This document shows, piece by piece, positions 16,324-25,305 of a DNA stretch of 64,000 nucleotides. Position 1 is the stretch's first letter. The number at the start of each line of letters is the position of its first letter. Below the pieces are notes generated by a model, which saw only the letters and a list, made by a program, of their open reading frames with translations, ran no database searches and had not been told where the DNA came from. This DNA comes from JACVRW01 sp963808775 (GTDB taxonomy: Bacteria; Actinomycetota; Thermoleophilia; Solirubrobacterales; Thermoleophilaceae): assembly GCA_963808775.1 (NCBI GenBank), contig CAWEGR010000007.1:310001-374000 (forward strand), in the 5' to 3' direction. Position numbers and translations under genes: made by a program.

Positions 16324-17403
16324 ATGGCTCGCCTGAAGAGAGTCGACTGCTCGGGCCCCGGGATCCGCCGCCGCCGGCGCGGCAAGGGCTTCGAGTACCT
16401 CGACGACGCCGGCAAGAGGATCACGGAGCCGTCGCTGATCGAGCGCATCCGCGAGCTCGCCATCCCCCCGGCCTGGGAGGACGTCTGGATCTGCCCCTAC
16501 CCGCTGGGCCACATCCAGGCGACCGGCATGGACGCCGCCGGCCGCAAGCAGTACCGCTACCACGACCTCTGGCGCCAGCGGCGCGATCGCGAGAAGTTCG
16601 ACGAGATGTGCGACTTCGCCCGCGCGCTGCCCGCCATGCGCAAGCGGGTGCGGCGCGACCTGGCCGTGGACGGCATGCCGCGCGAGAGGGCTCTCGCCTG
16701 CGCGCTGCGCCTGCTCGACCTGGGCTTCTTCCGGATCGGGTCCGAGGACTACGCCGAGGAGAACGACACCTACGGCCTCGCCACGATGCGGAAGCGGCAC
16801 GTGACGATCGACGGCGACGCGATCACCTTCGACTACGAGGCCAAGGGCGGCCAGCGGCGCGTGCAGGAGATCGGCGACCCGATGGTCGCGGACGTGGTGC
16901 GCGCCCTCAAGCGGCGCCGGGGCGGGGGCGAGGAGCTGCTCGCGTACAAGGACGGCGCGCGCTGGGTCGACGTGAAGTCGGCGGACATCAACGCGTACCT
17001 GAAGCAGGTCACGGGCGGCGGCTTCTCGGCGAAGGACTTCAGGACCTGGAGCGGAACCGTGCTGGCGGCGGTGGCGCTGGCGGTCTCGGCGATGGCCGCG
17101 ACGTCGAAGACGGCTCGCCAGCGCGCCAAGACGCGCGCCGTCAAGGAGGTGGCCCATTACCTCGGGAACACTCCCGCCGTCTGCCGGGCGTCCTACATCG
17201 ACCCGCGGGTGTTCGACCGCTTCGACGGCGGCGTCACGATCAGCGGCGCGCTGCCCGAGCTGACCGACGAGCAGACCGCCTGGCCCGAGGTCCAGCTCGC
17301 GGTCGAGGGGGCGGTGCTCGACCTGCTCGGCGACGATCGCTCGTCCGAGGCCCTCGAGCGGGTCACGGAGCTGCGCGAGGACCTGGAGGACGTGGCGGCG
17401 TAG
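16324..17403 (+). CDS. DNA topoisomerase IB
   Basis: A 359-residue tyrosine topoisomerase of the bacterial/poxviral type IB group. It relaxes supercoils by nicking one strand through a 3'-phosphotyrosine. Catalytic elements seen: GLATMRKRH, the Arg/Lys region YLKQVTGG, KDFRTWSGT with the catalytic Arg, and the nucleophile Tyr in CRASYIDPRV. Start ATG 16324 gives the family N-terminus; an in-frame ATG 33 nt upstream adds unrelated residues. The stop abuts the next convergent gene (TAGCTAG). Confidence 0.92.
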   Translation: MARLKRVDCSGPGIRRRRRGKGFEYLDDAGKRITEPSLIERIRELAIPPAWEDVWICPYPLGHIQATGMDAAGRKQYRYHDLWRQRRDREKFDEMCDFARALPAMRKRVRRDLAVDGMPRERALACALRLLDLGFFRIGSEDYAEENDTYGLATMRKRHVTIDGDAITFDYEAKGGQRRVQEIGDPMVADVVRALKRRRGGGEELLAYKDGARWVDVKSADINAYLKQVTGGGFSAKDFRTWSGTVLAAVALAVSAMAATSKTARQRAKTRAVKEVAHYLGNTPAVCRASYIDPRVFDRFDGGVTISGALPELTDEQTAWPEVQLAVEGAVLDLLGDDRSSEALERVTELREDLEDVAA

Positions 17404-17952
17404 CTAGCCGCGAGCGCCGAAGTCCGTCGCGTAGGTGGCGCCGGCGAGTCCCGGCGACGGTGTGCCGGCCACGATTCCGACGCCGATGTCGCGGTAGGCG
17501 GGGTTGAGGATGTTGGCGCGGTGTCCCGGGCTGTTCATCCACGCCTGCGCGATCGAACGCGGCGTGGCACGCGCGCCGGAGCCCCAGGCGATGTTCTCGG
17601 CCACGGTCCAGCGCCGCGCGCCGCGCAGGTAGCCGGAGCCCCGGATGCGGTCGACGAAGCTCGCGCCGCTCAGCGAGTCGTGGCTGAAGTAGTCCTTGCG
17701 CGCCATGTCGGCCGCGTGGCGGCGCGAGGCGTCGGAGAGGCGGCGGTCGAGCCGCAGCGGCCGCAGGCCATAGCGGGCGCGCTCGGCGTTCAGGACGCAG
17801 AGCGTCGCGCGCTCGATGGCGCGGCCGTTCACCTTCGTCGGCACGGCGCTGGCCACCTCGCAGGCGCGCACCGGCGCCGCGGCCGCCGGAGCGGCCGCGC
17901 TCAGCCCGAGGGCGAGGGCCAGCAGGGCAACGGGGAGCCTGCACGCACGCAT
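17404..17952 (-). CDS. Secreted CAP/SCP-domain protein (YkwD-like)
   Basis: 182 residues: a Sec signal peptide (about residues 1-26, ending in repeated Ala), then a CAP domain. Conserved CAP elements are HAADMARKDYFSHDS, AENIAWGSG, WMNSPGHRANIL and DIGVGIV. Exported to the cell surface or medium. The biochemical role of bacterial CAP proteins is not settled. Cys residues near positions 31 and 52 could form a disulfide. Confidence 0.9.
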   Translation of the reverse strand: MRACRLPVALLALALGLSAAAPAAAAPVRACEVASAVPTKVNGRAIERATLCVLNAERARYGLRPLRLDRRLSDASRRHAADMARKDYFSHDSLSGASFVDRIRGSGYLRGARRWTVAENIAWGSGARATPRSIAQAWMNSPGHRANILNPAYRDIGVGIVAGTPSPGLAGATYATDFGARG

Positions 17953-17986
17953 TCACCCATCACATCGGCCGATATGGCGCTCTCCA

Positions 17987-18247
17987 TTAGCCCTCTGGCG
18001 GTGCCGCGGGACGATCGCTGACGGGCGTGATCTCGCAGGTCGTGACGCGCGCGCCCGGCGCGAGAAACGCCTGGAGATGGGCGACGTCGTCGGCCTCGAC
18101 GACCAGGTACGTCGTGTGCTGCGGGAAGGCGAGCCAGTAGCCGTGGATCTTCACGTCCTCTGAGTCGCCGTCGAAGAGCGATGTGGAACCGCCCTTGCCG
18201 TACGGACAGTCCCCGGGAGCATGCGACTGCTTGATGTGGAAGAGCAT
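17987..18247 (-). CDS. Small conserved protein of unknown function
   Basis: 86 residues starting LFHIKQSHAPGDCPYGKGG, with a middle HGYWLAFPQHTTYLVVEADD and an end VTTCEITPVSDRP. The pattern suggests a small alpha-beta barrel resembling DUF3303 or muconolactone-isomerase-like folds, but I cannot assign it. Start ATG 18247 has an AGGGAAG just upstream. It is divergent from the HAD gene with 51 nt between the starts. Confidence 0.7.
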   Translation of the reverse strand: MLFHIKQSHAPGDCPYGKGGSTSLFDGDSEDVKIHGYWLAFPQHTTYLVVEADDVAHLQAFLAPGARVTTCEITPVSDRPAAPPEG

Positions 18248-18298
18248 GCGCGCATCTTCCCTGACGCTTGCGCGCCTCGCACCGGGTAGGGGGTCTTC

Positions 18299-18952
18299 AT
18301 GCGAAAGGCGGCGATCCTCGACGTCGACGGAACCCTCGTCGACACGAACTACCAGCACGCGCTCGCGTGGTACCGCGCCTTCAGGCAGCACGGAGAGCTG
18401 CTGCCCGTGTGGCGCATTCACCGCAGCATCGGGATGGGCGGCGACCAGCTGGTCGCCGCGCTCTGCGGCGACGAGGTCGAACGCGAGAAGGGCGAGGACA
18501 TCCGCGCCGCCGAGAAGGCGCTCTACATGAGCCTCATCGAGGAGGTCGAGCCCCTTCACGGCGCGCGCGCCCTGATCGAGGACCTGAGCGGGCGCGGCCA
18601 CGCCGTGGTGCTCGCCAGCTCGGCGAAGGCCGACGAGGTCGACCACTATCTCGACCTCCTCGACGCGCGCGAGCTCGTGGACGCCTGGACCACCTCGGCC
18701 GACGTGGAGGTCACGAAGCCCGCGCCCGACCTCGTCACGAGCGCCATCGAGAGGGCCGGCGGGTGCGACTCCGCCGTGATGGTCGGCGACTCGACCTACG
18801 ACTGCGAGGCGGCGGGGCGCGCGGGGGTCGAGACGATCGCCGTCCTGACGGGCGGCTTCTCGGAGCAGGAGCTCAGGGACGCCGGCGCCTCCGAGGTGCA
18901 CCGCTCGATCGACGAGCTGCGGGGCGCGCTCGATCGGACGCTGCTCGCCTGA
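18299..18952 (+). CDS. HAD-superfamily phosphatase (phosphoglycolate phosphatase-like)
   Basis: 217 residues with motif I DVDGTLVDT at 8-16, an alpha-helical cap, motif II VLASSAK, motif III Lys in VTKPAPD and motif IV VGDSTYDCEAAGRAG. Subfamily I HAD with a C1 cap, like Gph or beta-phosphoglucomutase. Substrate unknown. It lies 15 nt before the LigD gene and may share its transcript. Confidence 0.85.
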   Translation: MRKAAILDVDGTLVDTNYQHALAWYRAFRQHGELLPVWRIHRSIGMGGDQLVAALCGDEVEREKGEDIRAAEKALYMSLIEEVEPLHGARALIEDLSGRGHAVVLASSAKADEVDHYLDLLDARELVDAWTTSADVEVTKPAPDLVTSAIERAGGCDSAVMVGDSTYDCEAAGRAGVETIAVLTGGFSEQELRDAGASEVHRSIDELRGALDRTLLA

Positions 18953-18967
18953 CAACCTTTGCGGGCG

Positions 18968-20396
18968 ATGGCGGAGAAGCTCGACGCCTACAAGCGCAAG
19001 CGCGACTTCGGCAAGACCGCGGAGCCGGCCGGCGGCGACGACGGCTCGGGGGCGGGCACGGCGCGCTTCGTGGTCCAGGAGCACAGCGCGCGGCGCCTTC
19101 ACTGGGATCTCCGGCTCGAGCACGACGGCGCGCTCGCGTCCTGGGCCCTGCCGCGCGGCGTGCCGGCGCATCCCGACGAGAACCGGCTCGCGGTCCGGAC
19201 GGAGGACCACCCGCTCGAGTATCTGGAGTGGGAGGGCGAGATCCCGAAGGGCGAGTACGGCGCGGGCACGATGCGCGTCTGGGACAGCGGCAGCTTCGAG
19301 GCCGAGAAGTTCCGCGACGACGAGGTGATCGCCACGTTCCACGGGGAACGCGTGCGTGGCCGCTACGCGCTGATCCGGACGCGCGAGCAGAACTGGCTCC
19401 TGCACCGCATGGACCCGCCCGAGGACCCGAGCTACGAGCCGTTCCCGGAGCGCATCGCGCCGATGTTGGCGAAGAGCGGGACGCTTCCGCGCAAGGAGGA
19501 GCTCTACGGCTTCGAGGTCAAGTGGGACGGGATCCGCACGATCCTGTTCTGCGACCACGGTCACCTCGAGCTGCAGGGCCGCAACTTCACGGACTTCACG
19601 CCGCGCTATCCCGAGGTGCGGGCACTCGGCCGCGAGCTCGGGGCGCGCCGGATCGTGCTCGACGGCGAGATCGTCGCGTTCGACGCCGAGGGCCGGCCGA
19701 GCTTCGAGCGCCTGCAGTCGCGAATGCACCTGGCGTCCGACTCGGCGGTCAGGCGGCGGATGAAGGACACGCCCGTGACCTACGTGATCTTCGACCTCCT
19801 CTACCTCGACGGGCACTCGACGATGTCGCTCGCCTACGAGGACCGGCGCACGCTGCTGGAGCAGCTCGAGCTCGAGGGCCCCGTCCTGGCGCGCGCCGGC
19901 GTACCACCGCGGCGAGGGCCGGGCGCTCCAGGCCGCGACGCGCGAGCACGGAATCGAGGGGATCGTGGCCAAGCGGCTCGACTGCCCCTACGAGGCGGGG
20001 CGGCGCGGCTCGGGCTGGACCAAGATCCCGAACGTCCGCCAGCAGGACGTGGTGATCGGCGGCTGGACGCCGGGCGAGGGCGGCCGCAGCGGGCGCCTCG
20101 GGGCGCTCGCGGTGGGGGTGATGGAGGACGGGAAGCTCGTCTACGCGGGCAAGGTCGGCACCGGCTTCACGGAGGAGACGCTCGGGCTCGTCCAGCGCGA
20201 GCTCGACCGCCTCGAGCGCGAGGGCTCGCCCTTCGAGGGACGCCAGCCGCCGCGGGGCACCCGGTTCGTCGAGCCGGAGCTCGTGGCGCTCGTGGAGTTC
20301 CGCGAATGGACCCGCACCGGGACCCTGCGCGCGCCCTCCTTCAAGGGCCTCAGGCCCGACGTGGCGCCGCAAGAAACCATCCGGGAAGGAGGGTAA
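18968..20396 (+). CDS. ligD: LigD: 3'-phosphoesterase plus ATP-dependent DNA ligase domains (one frame break)
   Basis: About 475 residues. The N-terminal phosphoesterase domain (about 30-140) has HSARRLHWDLRLEHDG and WALPRG; the ligase domain follows with the adenylated Lys in EVKWDGIR, then DGEIVAFD and the C-terminal OB part with TKIPNVRQQDVVIGGWTPG. The frame breaks near 19900; the next frame resumes in YHRGEGRALQAATREHGIEG, so it is one gene. The polymerase domain usually fused in LigD is a separate gene at 21305. Functions with Ku in non-homologous end joining. Confidence 0.92.
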
Positions 20397-20425
20397 GCCT
20401 CGGCCGGCGGGGTATCTTCGTCTCC

Positions 20426-21301
20426 ATGGCACGCGCTATTTGGAGCGGGGCGATCAGCTTCGGCCTCGTGAACATCCCGGTGAAGCTCTACAGCGCGGTC
20501 TCGCGCAAGACCGTTCGCTTCCACCAGATCGACTCGGAGACGGGCGCCCGCATCCGCCAGCAGCGCGTGAACCAGGACGGCGAGGAGGTCCCCTACGAGC
20601 AGATCGTCAAGGGCTACGAGGTCGGCCCCGACCGCTACGTGACGATCACTCCCGACGAGCTCGCCTCGCTCGAGCCCGAGAAGACCCGCACCATCGACAT
20701 CGAGCAGTTCGTCGACCTCGACCAGATCGACCCGATGTACTACGACCATCCGTACTACCTCGCGCCCGACAAGGGAGCGGCGAAGGCCTACCGCCTGCTC
20801 GTTGACGCGATGGACGAGGCGAACAAGGTCGCGGTGGCGCGGGTCGTGATCCGCTCGAAGGAGAGCCTCGTGGCGCTGCGCCCGCGCGACGGCGTGCTGG
20901 CGATGGAGACGATGCTGTTCGCGGACGAGGTGATCTCGCCCGACTCGCTCGAGGAGCTCGGCGCGGCATCCGACGGCGGCAAGACGACGAAGCGCGAGCT
21001 CGACATGGCGAAGCAGCTGATCGAGTCCCTCTCGTCGGACTTCGAGCCGACGCAGTTCCAGGACCAGTACCGCGAGCGCGTGCTCGAGATGATCGAGCGC
21101 AAGGCCGCGGGCGAGACGATCAAGATCGAGGTCCCGGCCGAGGAGCCGCAGAAGGTGCCGGACCTGATGGCCGCGCTCGAGGCGTCGATCGCGGCGTCGA
21201 AGGGGCCGACGAAGGAGAAGTCGCGCTCGTCGAACGGCGGCTCGAAGTCGAGCTCCGGCTCCGGCTCGCGCTCGCGCAAGAAGACCGCGACCAAGAAGTA
21301 G
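20426..21301 (+). CDS. ku: Non-homologous end-joining protein Ku
   Basis: 291-residue bacterial Ku homodimer subunit that binds double-strand ends and recruits LigD. Begins ARAIWSGAISFGLVNIPVKL, the hallmark Ku start, with YYDHPYYL and a C-terminal Lys/Ser/Gly-rich tail that in other Ku proteins binds DNA and LigD. Start ATG 20426 has TATCTT 7 nt upstream, so it may be transcribed separately from ligD. It is followed after 3 nt by the polymerase gene. Confidence 0.96.
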   Translation: MARAIWSGAISFGLVNIPVKLYSAVSRKTVRFHQIDSETGARIRQQRVNQDGEEVPYEQIVKGYEVGPDRYVTITPDELASLEPEKTRTIDIEQFVDLDQIDPMYYDHPYYLAPDKGAAKAYRLLVDAMDEANKVAVARVVIRSKESLVALRPRDGVLAMETMLFADEVISPDSLEELGAASDGGKTTKRELDMAKQLIESLSSDFEPTQFQDQYRERVLEMIERKAAGETIKIEVPAEEPQKVPDLMAALEASIAASKGPTKEKSRSSNGGSKSSSGSGSRSRKKTATKK

Positions 21302-21304
21302 CGC

Positions 21305-22192
21305 GTGGCCTCGGCGCGGGTCGAGGTCGACGTCGAGGGCCGGCTGCTCTCGCTCTCGAACCTGACGAAGGTGCTCTACCCCGCCGTCGGGTTCACGAAG
21401 GGCGAGGTGATCGACTACTACACCCGCGTCTCGCCGGTGCTGCTCGCGCACCTGCGCGACCGCCCGCTGACCCTGAAGCGCTACCCGAACGGCGTGGACG
21501 AGCAGTACTTCTACGAGAAGAACTGCCCGTCGCATGCGCCCGAGTGGGTTCGCCGCGAGACGGTCAACGGCATCCCGTACTGCATCTGCGACGACCTCCC
21601 GACTCTCGTCTGGCTCGCGAACCTCGCCGATCTCGAGCTGCATCCGTCGCTGTCGCTGTGGGAGCCGAGCGACCGGCCGACCGTGATGGCGTTCGACCTC
21701 GACCCCGGTGACGGAGCGGGCCTCGCGGAGTGCTGCGAGGTGGCGGTCATCCTGCGCGATGCGCTCGCTCAGCTCGGGCTCGACTCCTACCCGAAGACCT
21801 CCGGCTCGAAGGGGATCCAGGTCTACGTGCCGCTGAACAGCGAGGGCGTCGACTACCGCGAGGGCACGAAGCGGCTGTCGCAGGCGCTCGCGCGCCACCT
21901 CGAGGCGCAGCACCCGAAGCTGATCGTGTCCTCGCAGAAGAAGGAGCTGCGGCGCGGGCGGGTGCTGATCGACTGGAGCCAGAACGACGAGCACAAGACG
22001 ACCGTGTGCGTCTACTCGCTGCGCGCAAAGGAGCGGCCGACCGTCTCGACGCCGCTCATGTGGGAGGAGCTCGAGGAGGGCGACCCGGAGCGCCTCGTGT
22101 TCGAGGCGGGTGAGGTTCTCGAGCGGGTGGCCGAGCACGGCGACCTCTATGCGGCCGCCGTCGAGCAGGAACAACGCCTGCCCGAGCTCTGA
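21305..22192 (+). CDS. LigD-type polymerase/primase domain protein
   Basis: A 295-residue stand-alone LigD polymerase domain (archaeo-eukaryotic primase fold) that fills gaps and adds ribonucleotides at breaks. Seen: LSNLTKVLYPAVGFTKGEV, the metal-binding FDLDPG, KTSGSKGIQVYVPL and the third acidic residue in RVLIDWSQND. GTG 21305 lies 3 nt after the ku stop with no binding site; translation may be coupled. With ligD and ku it completes the repair set. Confidence 0.93.
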   Translation: MASARVEVDVEGRLLSLSNLTKVLYPAVGFTKGEVIDYYTRVSPVLLAHLRDRPLTLKRYPNGVDEQYFYEKNCPSHAPEWVRRETVNGIPYCICDDLPTLVWLANLADLELHPSLSLWEPSDRPTVMAFDLDPGDGAGLAECCEVAVILRDALAQLGLDSYPKTSGSKGIQVYVPLNSEGVDYREGTKRLSQALARHLEAQHPKLIVSSQKKELRRGRVLIDWSQNDEHKTTVCVYSLRAKERPTVSTPLMWEELEEGDPERLVFEAGEVLERVAEHGDLYAAAVEQEQRLPEL

Positions 22193-22213
22193 CGGGAGCT
22201 ACCGTTCAGGCGA

Positions 22214-23275
22214 ATGGTCGACTGGTCGATTGCCCGCTCGCTCGCAAGGCTCGCCGCCGGGCGCGGTGAGCACGGGGCGGCGTCGGGCTCGCGGCTCGAC
22301 CTGGCCGGCTTTTGCGCGGAGATGGAGCCGCACGTGACCGACTACACCGGCCTCGTGCTCGCGACGCCCGCTCCGCCCGCCGAGGTGGTCTCAAGGCCGG
22401 ACTGGGCCGAGACCGCGGTCGGCTCCGTGTCGGCGATGCTCGAACCCGTGGTGGGGCGGCTCGACGAGCGGCTCGCCTTCGCGGGCCCGCTCGCCGGCGC
22501 GCTGCGCGCCGGGGCCTCGGCGACGGTGGCGGCCGAGGCGGGCCTCGTGATGGGCTACATCGCCACGCGCGTGCTCGGCCAGTACGACGTCTCCCTGCTC
22601 GGCGGCGACGCACCGCCCAGGCTGCTGTTCATCGGCCCCAACCTCGACAAGGCGGTGGCCGAGCTCGAGGTCGACCCCGACGCGTTCGGCCGCTGGGTCT
22701 GCGCGCACGAGCTCACGCACGTGCACCAGTTCCAGGGGGTGCCGTGGCTGCGCGAGCACATGTCGGGGCTCCTGCGCGAGTACCTCGACTCCGTGGAGGT
22801 GAGGATCGAGCGCGGCGCGGCGGGCGGCCTGCCGTCCCTGCCCGATCCCTCCAAGCTGATCGAGACGTTCCGCGAGGGCGGCCTTGCCGCTCTCGTCCAG
22901 TCGCCGGCGCAGCGTGCGCTGATGGAGCGGGTGCAGGCGGCGATGGCCGTGATCGAGGGCTACTCGGAGCACGTGATGGACGCGATCGCCGAGCGGGCGA
23001 TTCCCGGCCACGAGGACCTGCGCGCGGCGATGACCCGCCGCCGCAGCAGCCGCTCGGCTCCCGAGCGCGTGCTCGAGCGGCTGCTCGGCTTCGACGTCAA
23101 GCTGCGCCAGTACGAGCTCGGGAAGCGCTTCAGCGACGCCGTCGTCGAGGCAGAGGGCATGGATGGCCTCAACCGCGTCTGGGAGAGCCCCGAGGCGCTG
23201 CCGACGATCGCCGAGCTCGAGGACCCGGCGGCCTGGCTGGTGCGCACGGGCCCGCCGGGTTTGGCTGCCGCCTGA
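22214..23275 (+). CDS. Zinc-dependent metalloprotease-like protein (DUF2342 / F420-associated family)
   Basis: 353 residues with a gluzincin-like HELTHVHQF zinc motif and a downstream Glu in IEGYSEHVMDAI. This matches the actinobacterial DUF2342 group, often named 'coenzyme F420 biosynthesis associated' from co-occurrence only. Substrate not known. TACCGT sits 8 nt before the ATG at 22214. Stands alone before a 205-nt intergenic region. Confidence 0.85.
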   Translation: MVDWSIARSLARLAAGRGEHGAASGSRLDLAGFCAEMEPHVTDYTGLVLATPAPPAEVVSRPDWAETAVGSVSAMLEPVVGRLDERLAFAGPLAGALRAGASATVAAEAGLVMGYIATRVLGQYDVSLLGGDAPPRLLFIGPNLDKAVAELEVDPDAFGRWVCAHELTHVHQFQGVPWLREHMSGLLREYLDSVEVRIERGAAGGLPSLPDPSKLIETFREGGLAALVQSPAQRALMERVQAAMAVIEGYSEHVMDAIAERAIPGHEDLRAAMTRRRSSRSAPERVLERLLGFDVKLRQYELGKRFSDAVVEAEGMDGLNRVWESPEALPTIAELEDPAAWLVRTGPPGLAAA

Positions 23276-23377
23276 GCGCCGCGCCGGGCTGCCTACAGCA
23301 GCAGTGGGGAGATCGGCCCCCCGTGGCCCTTTCTCGTTGTCTTTCGACCCGGTTCTGTAACCACCGACGCGCAGAGG

Positions 23378-23405
23378 TTTACGTACGTGTGTTCGGTGGT
23401 ATACT
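23378..23405 (+). promoter_or_regulatory. Promoter of the histone-H1-like gene
   Basis: TATACT at 23400-23405 is a near-consensus -10, with TTTACG (23378-23383) 16 nt upstream as a weak -35. It stands in a noticeably AT-richer stretch (about 23370-23440). The predicted leader is about 70 nt, and the gene has a strong AGAAGGAG binding site. This contrasts with the leaderless pattern seen elsewhere in the window. Confidence 0.6.
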
Positions 23406-23480
23406 GATATCGAACTTAGAACTAATAAGATTCATTCCAGAGGGACGGGCAGGAACCCGCACCCGGAGAAGGAGCACCAG

Positions 23481-24002
23481 ATGGCTACCCAGACCGAGAC
23501 TCAGCGCAAGGCCACCGCCCAGAAGGCCGCTGCCACCCGTCGTCGCAACGCCGCCAAGCGCAGCCAGTCGGCGCGGAAGGCCGCGGAGACCCGCGCGAAG
23601 GCCGAGCTCAACACGCTTCAGGCCGTCCAGGCGCAGGCCGAGCGCGCCGTCCTGATCCCCGTCGGCGCCGCCCTGACCGCGCGTGACGTGGTCGTCGAGG
23701 TCACCAAGCCCTACGTGGCGGGCCGCGAGAGCGCCGAGAAGGAGATCGAGCGCGTCGCCGGCCGTGTGCAGACGAACCTGCGCAAGTTCGAGCGCCGCGG
23801 CAACACCGCGCGCAACCGGACGGTGCGTGGCGCGAAGAAGACCCGCACGCGCGTCGAGCGCGAGCTGCGTCAGCGCCGCAACGGCGTCGTCAAGGCGGTC
23901 AAGCAGAACCGCCGCGAGGCCGAGAAGCAGGTGCGCAGCGCGAGCCGTGACGTCCAGTCCGGGGCCGAGACGCTCGTCGCCCGCGTGGCGGCCCTCGCCT
24001 AG
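23481..24002 (+). CDS. Basic Lys/Arg/Ala-rich protein, histone H1-like / HbhA-like
   Basis: 173 residues, strongly basic, mostly helical. The first 45 residues are Ala-, Thr- and Arg-rich like an H1 tail. The middle is amphipathic with a hydrophobic patch (AVLIPVGAALTARDVVVEV). The last 70 residues alternate Arg/Lys with Glu and could be a coiled coil. Candidates are a nucleoid-associated protein or a heparin-binding-hemagglutinin-like surface protein. No signal peptide. It has its own promoter, leader, strong binding site and terminator, all suggesting high expression. Confidence 0.75.
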   Translation: MATQTETQRKATAQKAAATRRRNAAKRSQSARKAAETRAKAELNTLQAVQAQAERAVLIPVGAALTARDVVVEVTKPYVAGRESAEKEIERVAGRVQTNLRKFERRGNTARNRTVRGAKKTRTRVERELRQRRNGVVKAVKQNRREAEKQVRSASRDVQSGAETLVARVAALA

Positions 24003-24100
24003 GGCTCAGATTTCACCCGGCCGCCGCGGAGAGAGGGCGGGCCCGGGAAGGACTGCTCGCCTCATATCTCGCGAGTAGTGATGTATCTCTCCTCCCTCGG

Positions 24101-24131
24101 CAAACGGCGCCCCAGTGGCGCCGTTTGTCTT
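24101..24131 (+). terminator. Intrinsic terminator after the histone-H1-like gene
   Basis: Perfect 11-bp stem: CAAACGGCGCC (24101-24111), loop CCAGT, GGCGCCGTTTG (24117-24127), followed by TCTTTG. It lies about 100 nt after the stop at 24002 and just before the Mrp start region. Confidence 0.8.
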
Positions 24132-24159
24132 TGTGGGACGCCTGCGACAATGGATCGCG

Positions 24160-25302
24160 ATGCCCACACGTGAACAGATCGAGGACGCCCTGCGCAGCGT
24201 CATCGACCCCGAGCTCCGCAAGGACATCGTCTCCCTCGGCATGGTGCGCTCGATCGAGCAGCCCGGGCCCGGTCACGTCGATGTCGTCGTCTCCCTCACA
24301 ACGGCCGGCTGCCCGATCCGCAACCACTTCGAGCAGGCGGTCGCCCAGCAGGTCGGCGCGCTCGAGGGCGTCGAGCACGTGCGCGTGAGCTTCGACGTGC
24401 TGTCGGACCAGGAGAAGCAGGCGCTCTCCCAGAGGCTCGGCCGTGGCGGCGGGCTCCCCGCGGGAGCGCTCGCGCGGGTCAAGAACGTGATCTGCGTGGG
24501 CTCCGGCAAGGGCGGCGTCGGCAAGTCCACCCTGACCGCGAACCTCGCGGCGGCCCTTCAGGCCGACGGGCATCAGGCGGCGGCGCTCGACGCCGACGTG
24601 TGGGGCTACTCGATCCCGCGCATGCTCGGCGTGCACGGGCGCCCGCAGGTGTCGGCCGAGCGCAAGATCCTCCCGCTCGAGGGCCCGGCCGGCGTGCGGG
24701 CGATCTCGATCGAGCACTTCCTGAACGAGCGCGACCAGGCGATCACGTGGCGCGGGCCGATGCTGCACAAGGCGATCCGGCAGTTCCTCGAGGACGTCGA
24801 CTGGGGCGAGCTCGACTACCTGCTGATCGACCTTCCGCCCGGCACCGGCGACGTCTCGATGACGCTGGCCCAGCTTCTCCCGCAGGCGAAGTTCGTGGTC
24901 GTCACGACCCCGCAGCCGGCGGCGCAGAAGGTTGCCGCGCGCGCCGCCGACACCGCACGCCGCTTCGACCTCGAGCTGCTCGGCGTGATCGAGAACATGT
25001 CCGGCTTCACTGCGCCGGACGGGCAGCGCTTCACGATCTTCGGCGAGGGCGGCGGCCAGCGGCTCGCCGACGAGCTCGACGTGCCCCTGCTCGCCAAGGT
25101 GCCGCTCCAGGAGGAGCTGCGCGTGGCCGCGGACGAGGGCCGCCCGCTCGCTCTCGACGACCCGAGCGCTCCCGCGGCGCAGGCGATCTACCACGCCGCG
25201 CGCGGGATCATCGCCGCGACCCCGCAGGAGCTCGCCGTGTTCCAGGAGCCCTCCGGCCCCTCGCTGCCGGAGGTCACGGGCACCGCCCTGCCGATGGCGT
25301 AG
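24160..25302 (+). CDS. mrp: Mrp/ApbC-type Fe-S cluster carrier ATPase
   Basis: 380 residues: an N-terminal MIP18/DUF59 domain (1-90, with the conserved Cys in TTAGCPIRNH) and a Mrp ATPase with P-loop GSGKGGVGKST (114-124), DADVWGYSIP and IDLPPGTGD. Mrp proteins hold and transfer Fe-S clusters in the cytosol. The usual C-terminal CxxC is missing: after IENMSGF comes TAPDGQ without cysteine. Start ATG 24160 has GACAAT 8 nt upstream; an upstream in-frame ATG lies inside the terminator and was rejected. Confidence 0.92.
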   Translation: MPTREQIEDALRSVIDPELRKDIVSLGMVRSIEQPGPGHVDVVVSLTTAGCPIRNHFEQAVAQQVGALEGVEHVRVSFDVLSDQEKQALSQRLGRGGGLPAGALARVKNVICVGSGKGGVGKSTLTANLAAALQADGHQAAALDADVWGYSIPRMLGVHGRPQVSAERKILPLEGPAGVRAISIEHFLNERDQAITWRGPMLHKAIRQFLEDVDWGELDYLLIDLPPGTGDVSMTLAQLLPQAKFVVVTTPQPAAQKVAARAADTARRFDLELLGVIENMSGFTAPDGQRFTIFGEGGGQRLADELDVPLLAKVPLQEELRVAADEGRPLALDDPSAPAAQAIYHAARGIIAATPQELAVFQEPSGPSLPEVTGTALPMA

Positions 25303-25305
25303 GAC

